From JAXGXJ01 sp963829545 (GTDB lineage: Bacteria; Actinomycetota; Thermoleophilia; RBG-16-64-13), in contig CAWHIX010000013.1 in assembly GCA_963829545.1 (NCBI GenBank), positions 1-64,000 on the forward strand: DNA of 64,000 bases, read 5' to 3'. A program made the translations under genes and the position numbers. Of the stretch, positions 55,759 to 64,000 are shown one piece after another (the first letter of the stretch is position 1; the number at the start of each line of letters is the position of its first letter). Under the pieces are notes generated by a model. That model saw nothing but the letters and a program-made list of their open reading frames with translations, made no database searches and was not told where the DNA came from.

Positions 55759-56453
55759 GCCTGCTGGAGCTCAAGGACATCTCCACGGGCTACGGTGCTT
55801 TCCAGGCCCTTTTCAACGTCAACCTGCGCATCGAGGAAGGCGAGACGCACGCCATCATCGGTGCGAACGGCGCCGGCAAGTCGACCCTGCTTCGTACCAT
55901 CTGCGGTCTGCTGCGCACCGACAGCGACAAGGTCCTCTTCGACGGCGCGCCTGTCGGCGAACTGCCACCGCACAAGCGCGTGAACCTGGGCATCTCCTAT
56001 GTGCCCGAGGGCCGCTGGGTGTTTCCGAGCCTCACCGTGCACGAGAACCTCATGGTGGGAGGGCATTCGCGCCGCACCGGGATGTGGACCATCGACAAGG
56101 TCTACGAGCTCTTCCCGCTGCTCTCGCGGCTACGGCAGCGCCAGGCCAACGGCCTCTCGGGAGGAGAGCAGCAGGCTCTGGCCATCGGCCGGGGGCTCAT
56201 GTCCAATCCCCGCCTCATCCTGCTCGACGAAGTGTCGCTGGGCCTCGCTCCCGTGGTGGTGGAGAAGATCTACCAGGCCCTGCCGGCCGTCGTCTCCTCC
56301 GGCACCACCGTCCTGTTGGTGGAGCAGGACGTCGGCCAGGCTATGAAGTTCGCCGACCGGGTCGCCTGTATGCTCGAAGGGCGCATAGTCCTCGATGGGA
56401 CCCCGAGCGAGATCAGCCACGAAGAAATCGCCAAGGCGTACTTCGGGGTCTGA
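55755..56453 (+). CDS. livF: ABC transporter ATP-binding protein, LivF type
   Basis: A 232-residue ATPase, partner of LivG. It has ISTGYGAFQALFNVNL, Walker A GANGAGKST, the Q-loop region YVPEGRWVFPSLTVHENL, a canonical signature LSGGEQQALAIGRGL, Walker B LILLDEVSLGLAP and VLLVEQDV. It follows livG with a four-base overlap and precedes livH by three bases. A canonical site here and a degenerate one in LivG would make the heterodimer asymmetric. Confidence 0.94.
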   Translation: MSLLELKDISTGYGAFQALFNVNLRIEEGETHAIIGANGAGKSTLLRTICGLLRTDSDKVLFDGAPVGELPPHKRVNLGISYVPEGRWVFPSLTVHENLMVGGHSRRTGMWTIDKVYELFPLLSRLRQRQANGLSGGEQQALAIGRGLMSNPRLILLDEVSLGLAPVVVEKIYQALPAVVSSGTTVLLVEQDVGQAMKFADRVACMLEGRIVLDGTPSEISHEEIAKAYFGV

Positions 56454-56455
56454 GC

Positions 56456-57323
56456 ATGGTCTGGGTAAACGACATCATCCAGGGAGTCCTGCTCGGCGGT
56501 CTGTACGCGCTGTTCGCCGCCGGTCTGTCCTTGGTCTTCGGGGTCATGAAGCTGGTCAACCTGGCCCACGGCGACTTCAGCATCCTGGCCGCCTACATCT
56601 CCCTGGCCATCGTGGGCTCGCTGGGGATCAATCCGTTCTACACGCTCATCCTAGTGATGATCGTGATGGCCGCGTTCGGATATGCCATCCAGCGGGGCCT
56701 TGTTCAACTTCGCCATGGATGCCGGGCCCATGCAGGCCATCCTGGCCACTTTCGGTATCGCCATCATCATCCAGAACCTGCTGCTGGAGATATTCACTGC
56801 CAACAGCAAGGGGTTGGACGCTGGCCGCATCGAGAACGCTTTCATCCGCATAAGCGACCAGGTGGTCATCGGCTGGTTCCCGCTGCTCACCATCATCGTG
56901 TCAGTCATCGTGTTGCTCGGCCTGCAGATCTTCCTGAGCCGTACCCGCATGGGGCGGGCCTTCCGGGCCACAGCCGACAACCAGCGCGCCGCTCAGCTCA
57001 TGGGTATCGACAACCGTCACCTGTACGGCATGGCCATGGCTCTGGCTCTGGCCATCGTCGCCATCGCCGGGGTCTTCATCGGCATCCGTACCACCTTCAC
57101 CCCTGCCGCGGGGCCGCTGCGCCTCATCTTCGCCTATGAGGCCGTGATAATCGGCGGGCTCGGGTCGCTGTGGGGGACGCTGGTGGGCGGCATAATCCTG
57201 GGCATCGCCCAAGTGCTGGGCGATCACATCTCGCAGGGTTGGGGGATGCTGGCCGGTCACCTCGTCTTCCTGGCCATCTTGGCCTTCCGTCCGCAGGGTC
57301 TCTTCGCCAAGCAGGTGCAATGA
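56456..57323 (+). CDS. livH: ABC transporter permease, LivH type (one frameshift)
   Basis: A membrane permease of about 289 residues. It starts WVNDIIQGVLLGGLYALFAAGLSLVFGVMKLVNLAHGD, the LivH hallmark; the frame changes near 56698 and continues with a FNFAMDAGP helix, FLSRTRMGRAFRATADN (the coupling region) and a C-terminal LRLIFAYEAVIIGGLGSLWGT. Both halves are typical and in order, so I read one gene. It overlaps livM by four bases. Confidence 0.88.
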
Positions 57324-58399
57324 TGGCCGAACCCGTGAAAGTCCAGCGCTACACCCGGGCCAGCCGCATCGCCCTGCCCATAGCGGCGGTCATCATCGTC
57401 GTGGCCGCGAGTGTTCCGGCCTGGGGCTCCTCGAACATCATGAAGCAGGGGGTGACGTTCCTCACCCTGGTTGCGCTCGCCCAGATGTGGAACCTCCTCG
57501 CCGGCTATGCGGGGCTGATATCGGTGGGGCAGCAGGCCTACGTGGGCATCGGAGCCTACTCTCTGTGGGTGTTTGCCGAGAAGGTGGGCCTCAACCCCTT
57601 CCTCTGCGTCCCCATCGCCGGGGTGATCGCGGCGCTCCTGGCCGTGCCCACCGCCGGGCTGGCCTTCCGCCTCCATGGCGGCTACTTCGCCGTGGGTACC
57701 TGGGTGATCGCGGAGGTGTACCGTCTCTTGGTCACGCAAACGACGTGGCTGGGCGGCGGATCAGGGGTGAGTATCACCAGCGCGGGCCAGATCGACAAGG
57801 CGACTCGGGAAGCGGTCACCTTCTGGCTGGCTTTGGCGGTCGCGGTGGGGTCTATCGCCATGGTCTACCTGCTCCTGCGTTCTCGGCGGGGTCTGGCCAT
57901 GACGGCCATCCGCGACGATGAGACAGGAGCACGCGGCCTGGGCGTGAACGTCACCCGCACCAAACTCTGGGTCTACATCCTCGTCGCCTTCGGTACGGGC
58001 GCGACCGGCGCCGTCATCTACCTCAACCTGTTGCGCGCCCAGCCCGAGGCGGCTTTCAGCCTGCAGTGGAGCGCGCTCATGATCTTCGCCGTCGTCATCG
58101 GAGGCCTGGGCACCATCGAGGGACCCATCGTGGGGGCCATCATCTACTTCGCTCTGCAGCAGTTGCTGGCCGACTACGGGACCTGGTACCTGATCCTCCT
58201 AGGCGCGCTCGCGGCCCTCATCGTGGTCTTCGCGCGGCGGGGAGTGTGGGGTCTCCTGGCACGGCGAGGCGTGGATCTCTTCCCGGTACGGCGACGGCTC
58301 TGCCTGGAGACGGTGTGTTTCCCTGAGGAAGGCGGCGCTCCGGCGGCGCCGGAAGACCCGCTTGCCCAGGACCCACCGCCCGGAGAACGGACTCTGTAG
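57320..58399 (+). CDS. livM: ABC transporter permease, LivM type
   Basis: A 359-residue permease. Family segments are MWNLLAGYAGLISVGQQAYVGIGAY, YFAVGTWVIAEVYRLL, the coupling region RGLAMTAIRDDETGARGLGV and FAVVIGGLGTIEGPIVGAIIY. The C-terminal 40 residues are hydrophilic, Pro/Glu-rich and outside the family core. It completes the operon of binding protein, LivG, LivF, LivH and LivM; placing the ATPases before the permeases differs from the E. coli order. Confidence 0.93.
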   Translation: MMAEPVKVQRYTRASRIALPIAAVIIVVAASVPAWGSSNIMKQGVTFLTLVALAQMWNLLAGYAGLISVGQQAYVGIGAYSLWVFAEKVGLNPFLCVPIAGVIAALLAVPTAGLAFRLHGGYFAVGTWVIAEVYRLLVTQTTWLGGGSGVSITSAGQIDKATREAVTFWLALAVAVGSIAMVYLLLRSRRGLAMTAIRDDETGARGLGVNVTRTKLWVYILVAFGTGATGAVIYLNLLRAQPEAAFSLQWSALMIFAVVIGGLGTIEGPIVGAIIYFALQQLLADYGTWYLILLGALAALIVVFARRGVWGLLARRGVDLFPVRRRLCLETVCFPEEGGAPAAPEDPLAQDPPPGERTL

Positions 58400-58478
58400 G
58401 TCCGGGCCGGCGAGCGGGGCCATGCCTCCGCTGGGTCCCGAGGCGTCGGGCGCGACGTCTCTCCCGAGGGGCGGGGTG

Positions 58479-58763
58479 CTACGCCTCCGTCTCCTCGATC
58501 TCCTCGAGTACGTCGATCTTCCAGTCGCCCGTAACGCTGGCCCACTTCATGGCCTCGTGCAGCTCATAGCCGTCGGCGAAGTGGTGCGCGCTTTCGGAGT
58601 CCTCCCAGCGGAAGAGCATGATGATCAGCTGCGGGTCGTCCACGGCCCGAAAGAGACGCGCCCCCTGCGATCCCCGGCGTTTGCGGTGGGGGATGTCGGC
58701 TTCGTAGATCTCCTTGAACTCGTCGTAGCTCTCCACCCGGTGCTGCAGCAGAACGTAGGCCAT
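58479..58763 (-). CDS. Small ferredoxin-like-fold (dimeric alpha/beta barrel) protein
   Basis: A 94-residue protein resembling antibiotic biosynthesis monooxygenase/cyclase-type small domains: AYVLLQHRVESYDEFKEIYE, GARLFRAVDDPQLIIMLFRWEDSESAHHFADGYELHEAMKWASV. The acidic tail is variable. Similar stand-alone proteins often have no known activity. It is last in a minus-strand run behind an SDR and an aminotransferase. Confidence 0.75.
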   Translation of the reverse strand: MAYVLLQHRVESYDEFKEIYEADIPHRKRRGSQGARLFRAVDDPQLIIMLFRWEDSESAHHFADGYELHEAMKWASVTGDWKIDVLEEIEETEA

Positions 58764-58790
58764 CGTCCCTCCTCCTTGGTACCCGACCCG

Positions 58791-59670
58791 CTAACGGATC
58801 GCTTTGTCCTCCATTATGGAGTTGCCTCCGTCCACGACGATCAGTTCGCCGGTGATGAACGATGCCGCCGGCGAGGCGAGGAAGGCGATGAGCGCCGCCA
58901 CCTCGTCCGGGGTACCTGGCGCGGCGCATCGGGGAGGCCGCGGCCGCCTCGGCTTCCACCTCGCTGGCCGACGCGGTGGCGATCCAGCCCGGCGCTACGG
59001 CGTTGACGGTCACGCCCAGCTCCACCACCTCGAGGGCGGCCGCTCGGGTCAGGCCCACCAGGGCCGCCTTCGCCGTGGCGTAGGTCGACTGGCGGGGCAC
59101 GGCGACCACGGGTCCTGTGGTGGAGGAGACATAGACCACCCGTCCGTAGCGGCGCGCCTTCATGCCGGGCAGGAAGGCGCGCGTGGCCAGGAAGGCGGTG
59201 CGCAGGTTGCGCGCCAGTGCCTCGTCCCATTCGGCGAGCGTGAGCTCCTCCAGCGGCCGCTCGGCGTCCCATCCGCTGGTGAGCGACACCATGCCGGCGT
59301 TGTTGACGAGGATGTCGACCGCCGGCCTCCAAGCGAGCGCCCGCGCCGCGAGCGCCGCGACCTGTACCTCGTCCGTGAGGTCGGCCACCACTCCCAGGGC
59401 AGCGATCCCCTCGGCCTCCAACTCGGCCGCCCGGGCGAGGATCCGCTCCGTCGTCGATGTGATCACTACGGCCGCTCCATGGCGGCCGAGCAGGCGCGCC
59501 GTGGCAAAGCCGATACCCCGCTCGCTGCCCGCTCCGGTGACCACCGCCACCTGGTCGGCCAAAGGCCCGTGCCGGCTGGCGGTGGCGGCCCCGGCCGGAG
59601 CTGTCTCCGCCCGATCGCCCGCTGCACCGGCGGCGGCGCCCGGAACGGCGCCGCGCCCCAGAGTCGTCAC
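58791..59670 (-). CDS. Short-chain dehydrogenase/reductase (one frameshift)
   Basis: An NAD(P)-dependent SDR of about 290 residues. After a Gly/Ala-rich leader of about 38 residues come the cofactor motif TGAGSERGIGFATA, NNAGMV, the catalytic Ser in VVYVSSTTG and YATAK. The frame changes near 58930; the C-terminus (PDEVAALIAFLASPAASFITGELIVVDGG) lies in the next frame and is canonical. The GTG start overlaps the aminotransferase stop as GTGA; the extended N-terminus suggests the true start could be later, nearer to LADQVAVVTGAG. Confidence 0.86.
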
Positions 59671-61019
59671 GCCAGCACCTCGTCCACGGCGGCGGCGAAC
59701 AACCGGGAGTGGAGGTCGACATCGGCTGCGGTGTGGCTGGAAGAGAGCAGCGCCATGTTGTGGAAGGGGGTCAGGAGCACGCCCCTGTTGAGCATGTAGA
59801 GGTGGAACCAGGCCTCCAACTCGCCGTCGACGGCCGCGGCCGCTTCCCGTCCGTTGCGCGGGGGCTCTCTGAACCAGTACTCGGCGCGGCACCCCAGTCT
59901 CTGTACCGTCCAGGGCAGGCCGCGCCCGGCGATCACGTCGGCCACGCCGGCGGTCCAGGTCTCCGCGAGGGGGTCAGCGATGGCGAAGTCCTCCGTGCGC
60001 AGGGCGTTCTCCAGCGCCGCCCGCATGGACGCGACGGCGAGGGCGTTCCCGGCCAGGGTCCCTCCGATCCCGCTGACGTCCACTCCTTCACTCGAGAAGA
60101 AGTCGACCAGTCGACTCCCCAGTTCCGCGCTCAGGCCGTATGCCGCCGTGGGGACGCCTCCGCCGATGGGCTTCCCGATAGTCAGCATGTCGGGCTCCAA
60201 TCCCCAGGCTGCGGTGGCGCCACCTGGGCCGGCGCAGATAGTGTGGGTCTCGTCGATGATCAGGATGGTGCCCGTCTCGCGCGTGATTCGGCGCAGAGCG
60301 TCGTGGTATCCGGGGTCCGGCAGGACGATGCCGATATTGGTGAGGGCGGGCTCGGCCAGCACGCAGGCTACGTCGCCGAGAGCGAGGGCCGCCTCCAGCG
60401 CAGGCACGTCGTTGAACTGCACCACCCTGGTGGTGAGGGCGGGGTCCACCTGCGGCCCCAGGTTGGAATCCCGCCTGCGGGTGGCGCCGGACTCGTCGGC
60501 GGTCACGAGGGTCTCGTCGACGCTGCCGTGATAGCACCAGTCGAAGACCAGGATCTTCGGGCGGCCGGTGAGATGCCGGGCGATGCGGAGCGCGAAGCGG
60601 TTGGCGTCGGTGGCCGTGAGCGCGAACTGCCATAGCGGGAGGCCAAAGCGCCGGGAGAGCTCCGCCGCCACCCAGATGGCGTCTTCCGAGGGCAGCATGG
60701 TGGTGATGCCTCGTGCTGCCTGCCGCCCGACCGCTTCGGTTACGAAGGGTCGGGCGTGACCGGTCATGGCCCCCGTGTCGCCGAGGGCGAAGTCGACGTA
60801 CTGGTGGCCGTCGACGTCGGTGAGGCGCGCGCCTTCGGCGCGCGCGCAGAAGATGGGGAACGACCCCGGCCAGCGCGTCATCCAGGCCATGGGTACTCCC
60901 GTCAGCAAATGCTCGTGGGCCTGCGCGCTGAGGGCCGCTGAACGAGGATGGGTCTGCACAAACCGCTCTCGCTCGTCGGCGAGCCTGCATTCCAGCCGCA
61001 CTCGGTCGATCTCAGCCAT
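59667..61019 (-). CDS. Class III (GSA-AM-like) PLP aminotransferase
   Basis: A 450-residue PLP enzyme resembling glutamate-1-semialdehyde 2,1-aminomutase. Landmarks are DVDGHQYVDFALGDTGAMTGH, FDWCYHGSVDETL, the PLP-contacting DETHTICAGPGG and the PLP Lys in TIGKPIGGG, with GIGGTLAGNALAVAS. It differs from true HemL in its surroundings and in TATDANRFALRIAR in place of the usual GTEA. The ATG at MAEIDRV has a GGGAGG site. With the SDR it may convert an amino compound to an alcohol or acid; the nearby Liv importer could supply it. Confidence 0.88.
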   Translation of the reverse strand: MAEIDRVRLECRLADERERFVQTHPRSAALSAQAHEHLLTGVPMAWMTRWPGSFPIFCARAEGARLTDVDGHQYVDFALGDTGAMTGHARPFVTEAVGRQAARGITTMLPSEDAIWVAAELSRRFGLPLWQFALTATDANRFALRIARHLTGRPKILVFDWCYHGSVDETLVTADESGATRRRDSNLGPQVDPALTTRVVQFNDVPALEAALALGDVACVLAEPALTNIGIVLPDPGYHDALRRITRETGTILIIDETHTICAGPGGATAAWGLEPDMLTIGKPIGGGVPTAAYGLSAELGSRLVDFFSSEGVDVSGIGGTLAGNALAVASMRAALENALRTEDFAIADPLAETWTAGVADVIAGRGLPWTVQRLGCRAEYWFREPPRNGREAAAAVDGELEAWFHLYMLNRGVLLTPFHNMALLSSSHTAADVDLHSRLFAAAVDEVLA

Positions 61020-61257
61020 CTTGCCTCCCACCGCCCCACACGACGCAGAGTTCTACTAAGAGCAGACGTTAACGAAGCCGCCCCTCGCTGTAAAGGGCGG
61101 CGCCCCGCGGGTGGCGCCTGGGCGGTCAGCGCCGCGGCGTCGCCGGCGCCCTGCAGGCGCCCGTAGACTCTCGGAGCGAGCATTCGCGACGCCGCCGCCC
61201 GGGGGCCGCTATAGTGGACCCCATCTGCCGGCTACGGACGACGCGAGGAGCGGCATC

Positions 61258-61858
61258 ATGGAACTGCGAGAAGCCATTGCCAAGCGCTACGCGACCAAGC
61301 ATTTCGACGCCAGACCCATACCCATCGAGCAGGTGCGGGAGTTGCTGGAGATGGTGCGCTGGGCGCCCTCAGGCATCAACATCCAGCCCTGGAGGGTGAA
61401 GATCGTGTCCGACCCGGCCGTCAAGGCCAAGCTGGCCGAGGCGAGCATACCACGAGCCGCAGATAGAGTCCTGCGCACATCTGCTGGTCTGGTGCGCCGA
61501 CAGCGATGTCGCCGGCCTGTCCGAACGGCTGCTGGCCGGGATGGAGAGGGAGGGAGTACCCGAGTCGACCCGGATGATCGTCACCGGCATAGCGGCCGAC
61601 ATGCGGCAGATCCCAACAGAGGCATGGGCTGGGTACGCGGTCGCCAACACGTATCTGCCGGCTCTGCTCACCCAGTTGATGGCCAAGGACCTGGGCTTCG
61701 ACTCCTGCATGATGACCCACTTCCGGCCCGAGGAATACAGCCGTATCCTCGACCTTCCCCCCAACCTTCTTCCTGCCATCCTCTGCCCTCTGGGCTACGC
61801 CGACGACGAACCGCTGCCCAAGTGGCGCTACAGTGTCGAGGAGTTGCTGATCCCGTAG
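61258..61858 (+). CDS. Nitroreductase-family protein (one frameshift)
   Basis: An FMN-dependent protein of about 199 residues. ELREAIAKRYATKHFDARPI and VRWAPSGINIQPWRV form the N-terminal flavin site; the frame changes near 61455 and continues ESCAHLLVWCADSDV, ANTYLPALLTQLMAKDLGFDSCMM and AILCPLGYADDEPLPKWR. The overall pattern resembles NfsB-type enzymes and malonic semialdehyde reductase-like relatives. It lies 17 bases before the alpha/beta hydrolase gene. The substrate is unknown. Confidence 0.86.
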
Positions 61859-61875
61859 ATGGCCCGATCACACGC

Positions 61876-62626
61876 ATGAAGAACAGACTTGTCGGCGGCG
61901 AGCGAGTGGACCCTCCGGCTTCTCCCGCGGGTCCTCAGACCATACGCGTGCGACTGTCCGCCGGTACGGCCGACGTCGACGTCTACGGGCCTCAAGCGGC
62001 CGAGTCGGCCCCGCTCGTGATCGTCGCCCACGGGTTCTGGCGCAATCGTCACCACATGTCCGGCTGGGGGCGTCGGTTGGCCGCGGAGGGCTTCGTGGCG
62101 GTGGTGCCGGACATGCCGGCTTGGTCGGACCACGCCCGTAACGGACTGCTTCATCTCCGCTCTGCGAGCATCCCTCTGCGGCGACGAGACATGGAGTCGA
62201 CGCTTCGACCCGGAGCGGATGGGGCTGATGGGGTTCTCTGCAGGGGGACTGGCCACCCTGCTTTCCGCTGCCGAAAGCCCGGCGCCCGTGATCTGGGTCG
62301 GCCTGGACCCCGTGGACCACAAGGGCATGGGCGTACAGGCGGCCCGTTTGCTCCAGTGCCACGCGGTCGTGCTGACTGCGGAGCCGTCCGCCTGCAACGG
62401 CAAGGGGAACGCTCGCGACATCGTTGCCGCCCTGCCCCACTGCCGGCATTTCAGGGTCGATGGTGCGGTCCACGTGGATGCTGAATGGCCCACAGACTGG
62501 AAGGCACAGGCTGTCTGCGGCCGCTCGAGCGACGAGAGGCGCGCCAGGTTCTGCGCACATGCGCTCGCGGTCCTCAGCGAGGCGCTCATGGCGCGACCGC
62601 GTGCGGCGGATCGGGAAGAGCCATAG
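61876..62626 (+). CDS. Alpha/beta hydrolase (one frameshift)
   Basis: A serine hydrolase of about 249 residues. A strand and oxyanion loop (LVIVAHGFWRNRHHM) and VAVVPDMPAW precede the nucleophile elbow GFSAGG; the frame changes near 62145. DPVDHKGMG and a late His (GAVHVDAEWP) follow. The fold resembles the dienelactone hydrolase/chlorophyllase-like group. No signal peptide is seen. It is probably co-transcribed with the nitroreductase just upstream. Confidence 0.78.
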
Positions 62627-62651
62627 CCGGGCGACCCGTTAGGCCTCTGGG

Positions 62652-63377
62652 CTACAGGTCGGCGAGGTACGCTCCGGGGTCGGACAGGAAGTCTCTGTAG
62701 AGCTGAAAGTGCTCCGTCGCCTCGTAGGGCCTCTCCACAATGCCCGTCTTCTCGAAGTGAAAGAGCCGGCTGTCGGGCAGAGCCATGAGGATGGGCGAGT
62801 GGGTGGCGATGAGGAACTGCGCGTGGCCGGACCGGCCGCAGGAAGCCAGGAGGCGCAGCAACTCTAGCTGGCTGGCGGGGGAGAGGGCGCTCTCCGGCTC
62901 GTCGAGGAAGTAGAGGCCGGGGACCTGATAGCGACACCTGAAGTACTCCAGAATCCCCTGCCCATGAGACCGCGCCGTCAACTCGGGTCCACCCTGGTAC
63001 CTGGCCTGACCGGGATCGATCCGGGCCACGTCGTCGAGGAACTCAGCCCAGTCCCTGAACCCTTCGGCGCTGAAGAAACCCCCGCTGAACGAGGGCGTGG
63101 TCAGCGTCGCGTCGAGGTGCTCGGACAACGCACCGACCGGGACCTCACCCGGGGCGCGAGATCGCTGGGGCTGCCCCCACAGGGGCACGCCGCACTTCCT
63201 GGCCAGCGCCTGCATGAAGGTGGACTTTCCCGAGCCGTTCTCGCCCACGAAGAAGGTCACGGCCGTGCGAAGGCTGAGAGTCTGCCGGCCTGCCAGGGGC
63301 TGGATGTTGAATGGGTAGGTCTCGGCGTCCGGGTAGCGATCGCCGCGGATGTCGACCTGTGTCAGGAACAGCGTCAT
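62652..63377 (-). CDS. AAA family ATPase (COG3910-like)
   Basis: A 241-residue stand-alone ABC-type ATPase domain. Walker A is GENGSGKST, a Q-loop/lid region follows, and the end has Walker B in GLYFLDEPESALSP with the D-loop, and the switch His in IATHSP. It lacks membrane segments. Members of this group are predicted ATPases related to RecF/SMC-like domains with unknown targets. The ATG at MTLFLTQ was preferred to one 21 bases upstream because it starts the conserved N-terminal strand. Confidence 0.88.
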   Translation of the reverse strand: MTLFLTQVDIRGDRYPDAETYPFNIQPLAGRQTLSLRTAVTFFVGENGSGKSTFMQALARKCGVPLWGQPQRSRAPGEVPVGALSEHLDATLTTPSFSGGFFSAEGFRDWAEFLDDVARIDPGQARYQGGPELTARSHGQGILEYFRCRYQVPGLYFLDEPESALSPASQLELLRLLASCGRSGHAQFLIATHSPILMALPDSRLFHFEKTGIVERPYEATEHFQLYRDFLSDPGAYLADL

Positions 63378-63484
63378 GATGGAGATGGTACAACGCAAGG
63401 AAGTATCAGGACGCGTGTGGGACGTCGGCTGCCACAGCGCTGCGGCCCGGCGACGCGGATTCGGCCAAGCCGCCAGGCGGGTTC

Positions 63485-64000
63485 CTACGCCGGGACTGGG
63501 CCGTTGCCCCGGTAGCCCATTTCGCGGGATAGCGCGCGCGCCGTTCTCTTGACCGCCTCGGTGTACGAGTGCATCTCGGCCTCACCGCATCTCTCGATAG
63601 GCACGACTACGGCCAGACTTGCCCGCACCAGACCGTCCGGACCCAAGACGGGTGCGGCCACCGCTCCCATGGAGAGGTCCCACTCCTTCAGTTCGAACGA
63701 GACCCCTTCGCGCCTCACTTTCATCAACTCGGCACTCAGACTCTCCCGATCGGTGATCGTGAAAGGCGTATGAGCCTCGTGGGCCAGGGCGAGCGCCGCA
63801 TCCAGAATGCTCTGGGGGCCGAAAGCGACAAGCACCCGAGCAGCGGCGCTTCCCAATCCGGGCAAACGCATCCCCAGCCATAGTTGGGGCTTGAACATGC
63901 GGGAGGTCAGAATCAGATCGATGAGTAGAGGTCCTCGGTTCGTCCAGACCGTCAATCCGGTCGTCTCGCCGGTCTCCTCGGCTAGTTCCACCATGAAGGG
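63485..64000 (-). CDS. IclR-family transcriptional regulator, C-terminal part (cut by window edge)
   Basis: The effector-binding domain of an IclR-type regulator. Visible segments are VELAEETGETTGLTVWTNRG, the conserved pocket region (GLGSAAARVLVAF), REGVSFELKEWDLSMGAVAAPV and VRASLAVVVP. The frame is open to the window edge, so the winged helix-turn-helix N-terminus lies outside. IclR proteins sense small aromatic or organic acids. It is convergent with nothing here and its target is unknown. Confidence 0.87.
   Translation of the reverse strand, partial: PFMVELAEETGETTGLTVWTNRGPLLIDLILTSRMFKPQLWLGMRLPGLGSAAARVLVAFGPQSILDAALALAHEAHTPFTITDRESLSAELMKVRREGVSFELKEWDLSMGAVAAPVLGPDGLVRASLAVVVPIERCGEAEMHSYTEAVKRTARALSREMGYRGNGPVPA

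Overview
This is a 64 kb, high-GC, gene-dense bacterial window. Several traits suggest an uncultured, probably anaerobic member of the Actinomycetota: the codon and GC bias, a Tat-exported lipoprotein with a Thr-rich linker, MalT/LuxR-type and OmpR-type regulators, and many Fe-S, flavin, molybdopterin, corrinoid and biotin enzymes. The phylum is inferred from gene style only; there is no rRNA gene here. About twenty genes are split by single-base frame changes although both halves clearly belong to the same family. I treat these as one gene each. The pattern looks like uncorrected sequencing indels rather than widespread gene decay, and the coordinates given span the whole gene.

Layout. 1-4.7 kb: a MalT-like regulator with a small companion gene, tRNA-Arg(ACG), tRNA-Ser(GCT), a molbindin and tatA. 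4.7-14.6 kb: a UvrD-type helicase, two tandem MFS transporters, a two-component system with a secreted duplicated PepSY-like protein, a HIT hydrolase and an ATP-dependent DNA ligase. 14.8-19 kb: a sulfite-oxidase-fold molybdoenzyme with a cytochrome b partner, a SlyD-type isomerase, an OsmC-family gene with an in-frame UGA exactly at the peroxidatic Cys position (candidate selenoprotein with a SECIS-like hairpin), and a lipoprotein carboxylesterase.

19-29.7 kb: a GntR regulator faces a seven-gene operon. It encodes a fumarate-reductase-like flavoprotein, a NuoG/GltD-type Fe-S flavoprotein, a divergent NuoF-like protein, an acyl carrier protein, a CocE-like hydrolase, a phosphate acyltransferase and a butyrate-kinase-like enzyme. 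The set looks like a self-contained oxidation pathway ending in substrate-level phosphorylation. A convergent acpS lies beside it. 31.5-40 kb: a second seven-gene operon (minus strand) holds two Tm-1-like (UPF0261) proteins, a divergent PycB/OadA-type carboxyltransferase with biotin domain, a biotin carboxylase, two UroD-family methyltransferases and a corrinoid protein. I do not recognise this combination as a described pathway; with the 19-29 kb operon it is the best candidate for an undescribed system.

40-50 kb: a SnoaL-like protein; a molybdopterin oxidoreductase with a four-cluster ferredoxin subunit and an FAD oxidoreductase; a small membrane protein; a second tandem MFS pair; and a nitroreductase/flavin reductase/ferredoxin run. 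50-64 kb: a second OmpR-type two-component system, a complete Liv-type ABC uptake operon, a minus-strand aminotransferase/SDR/small-protein operon, a nitroreductase, an alpha/beta hydrolase, an AAA ATPase, and an IclR-type regulator cut by the window edge.
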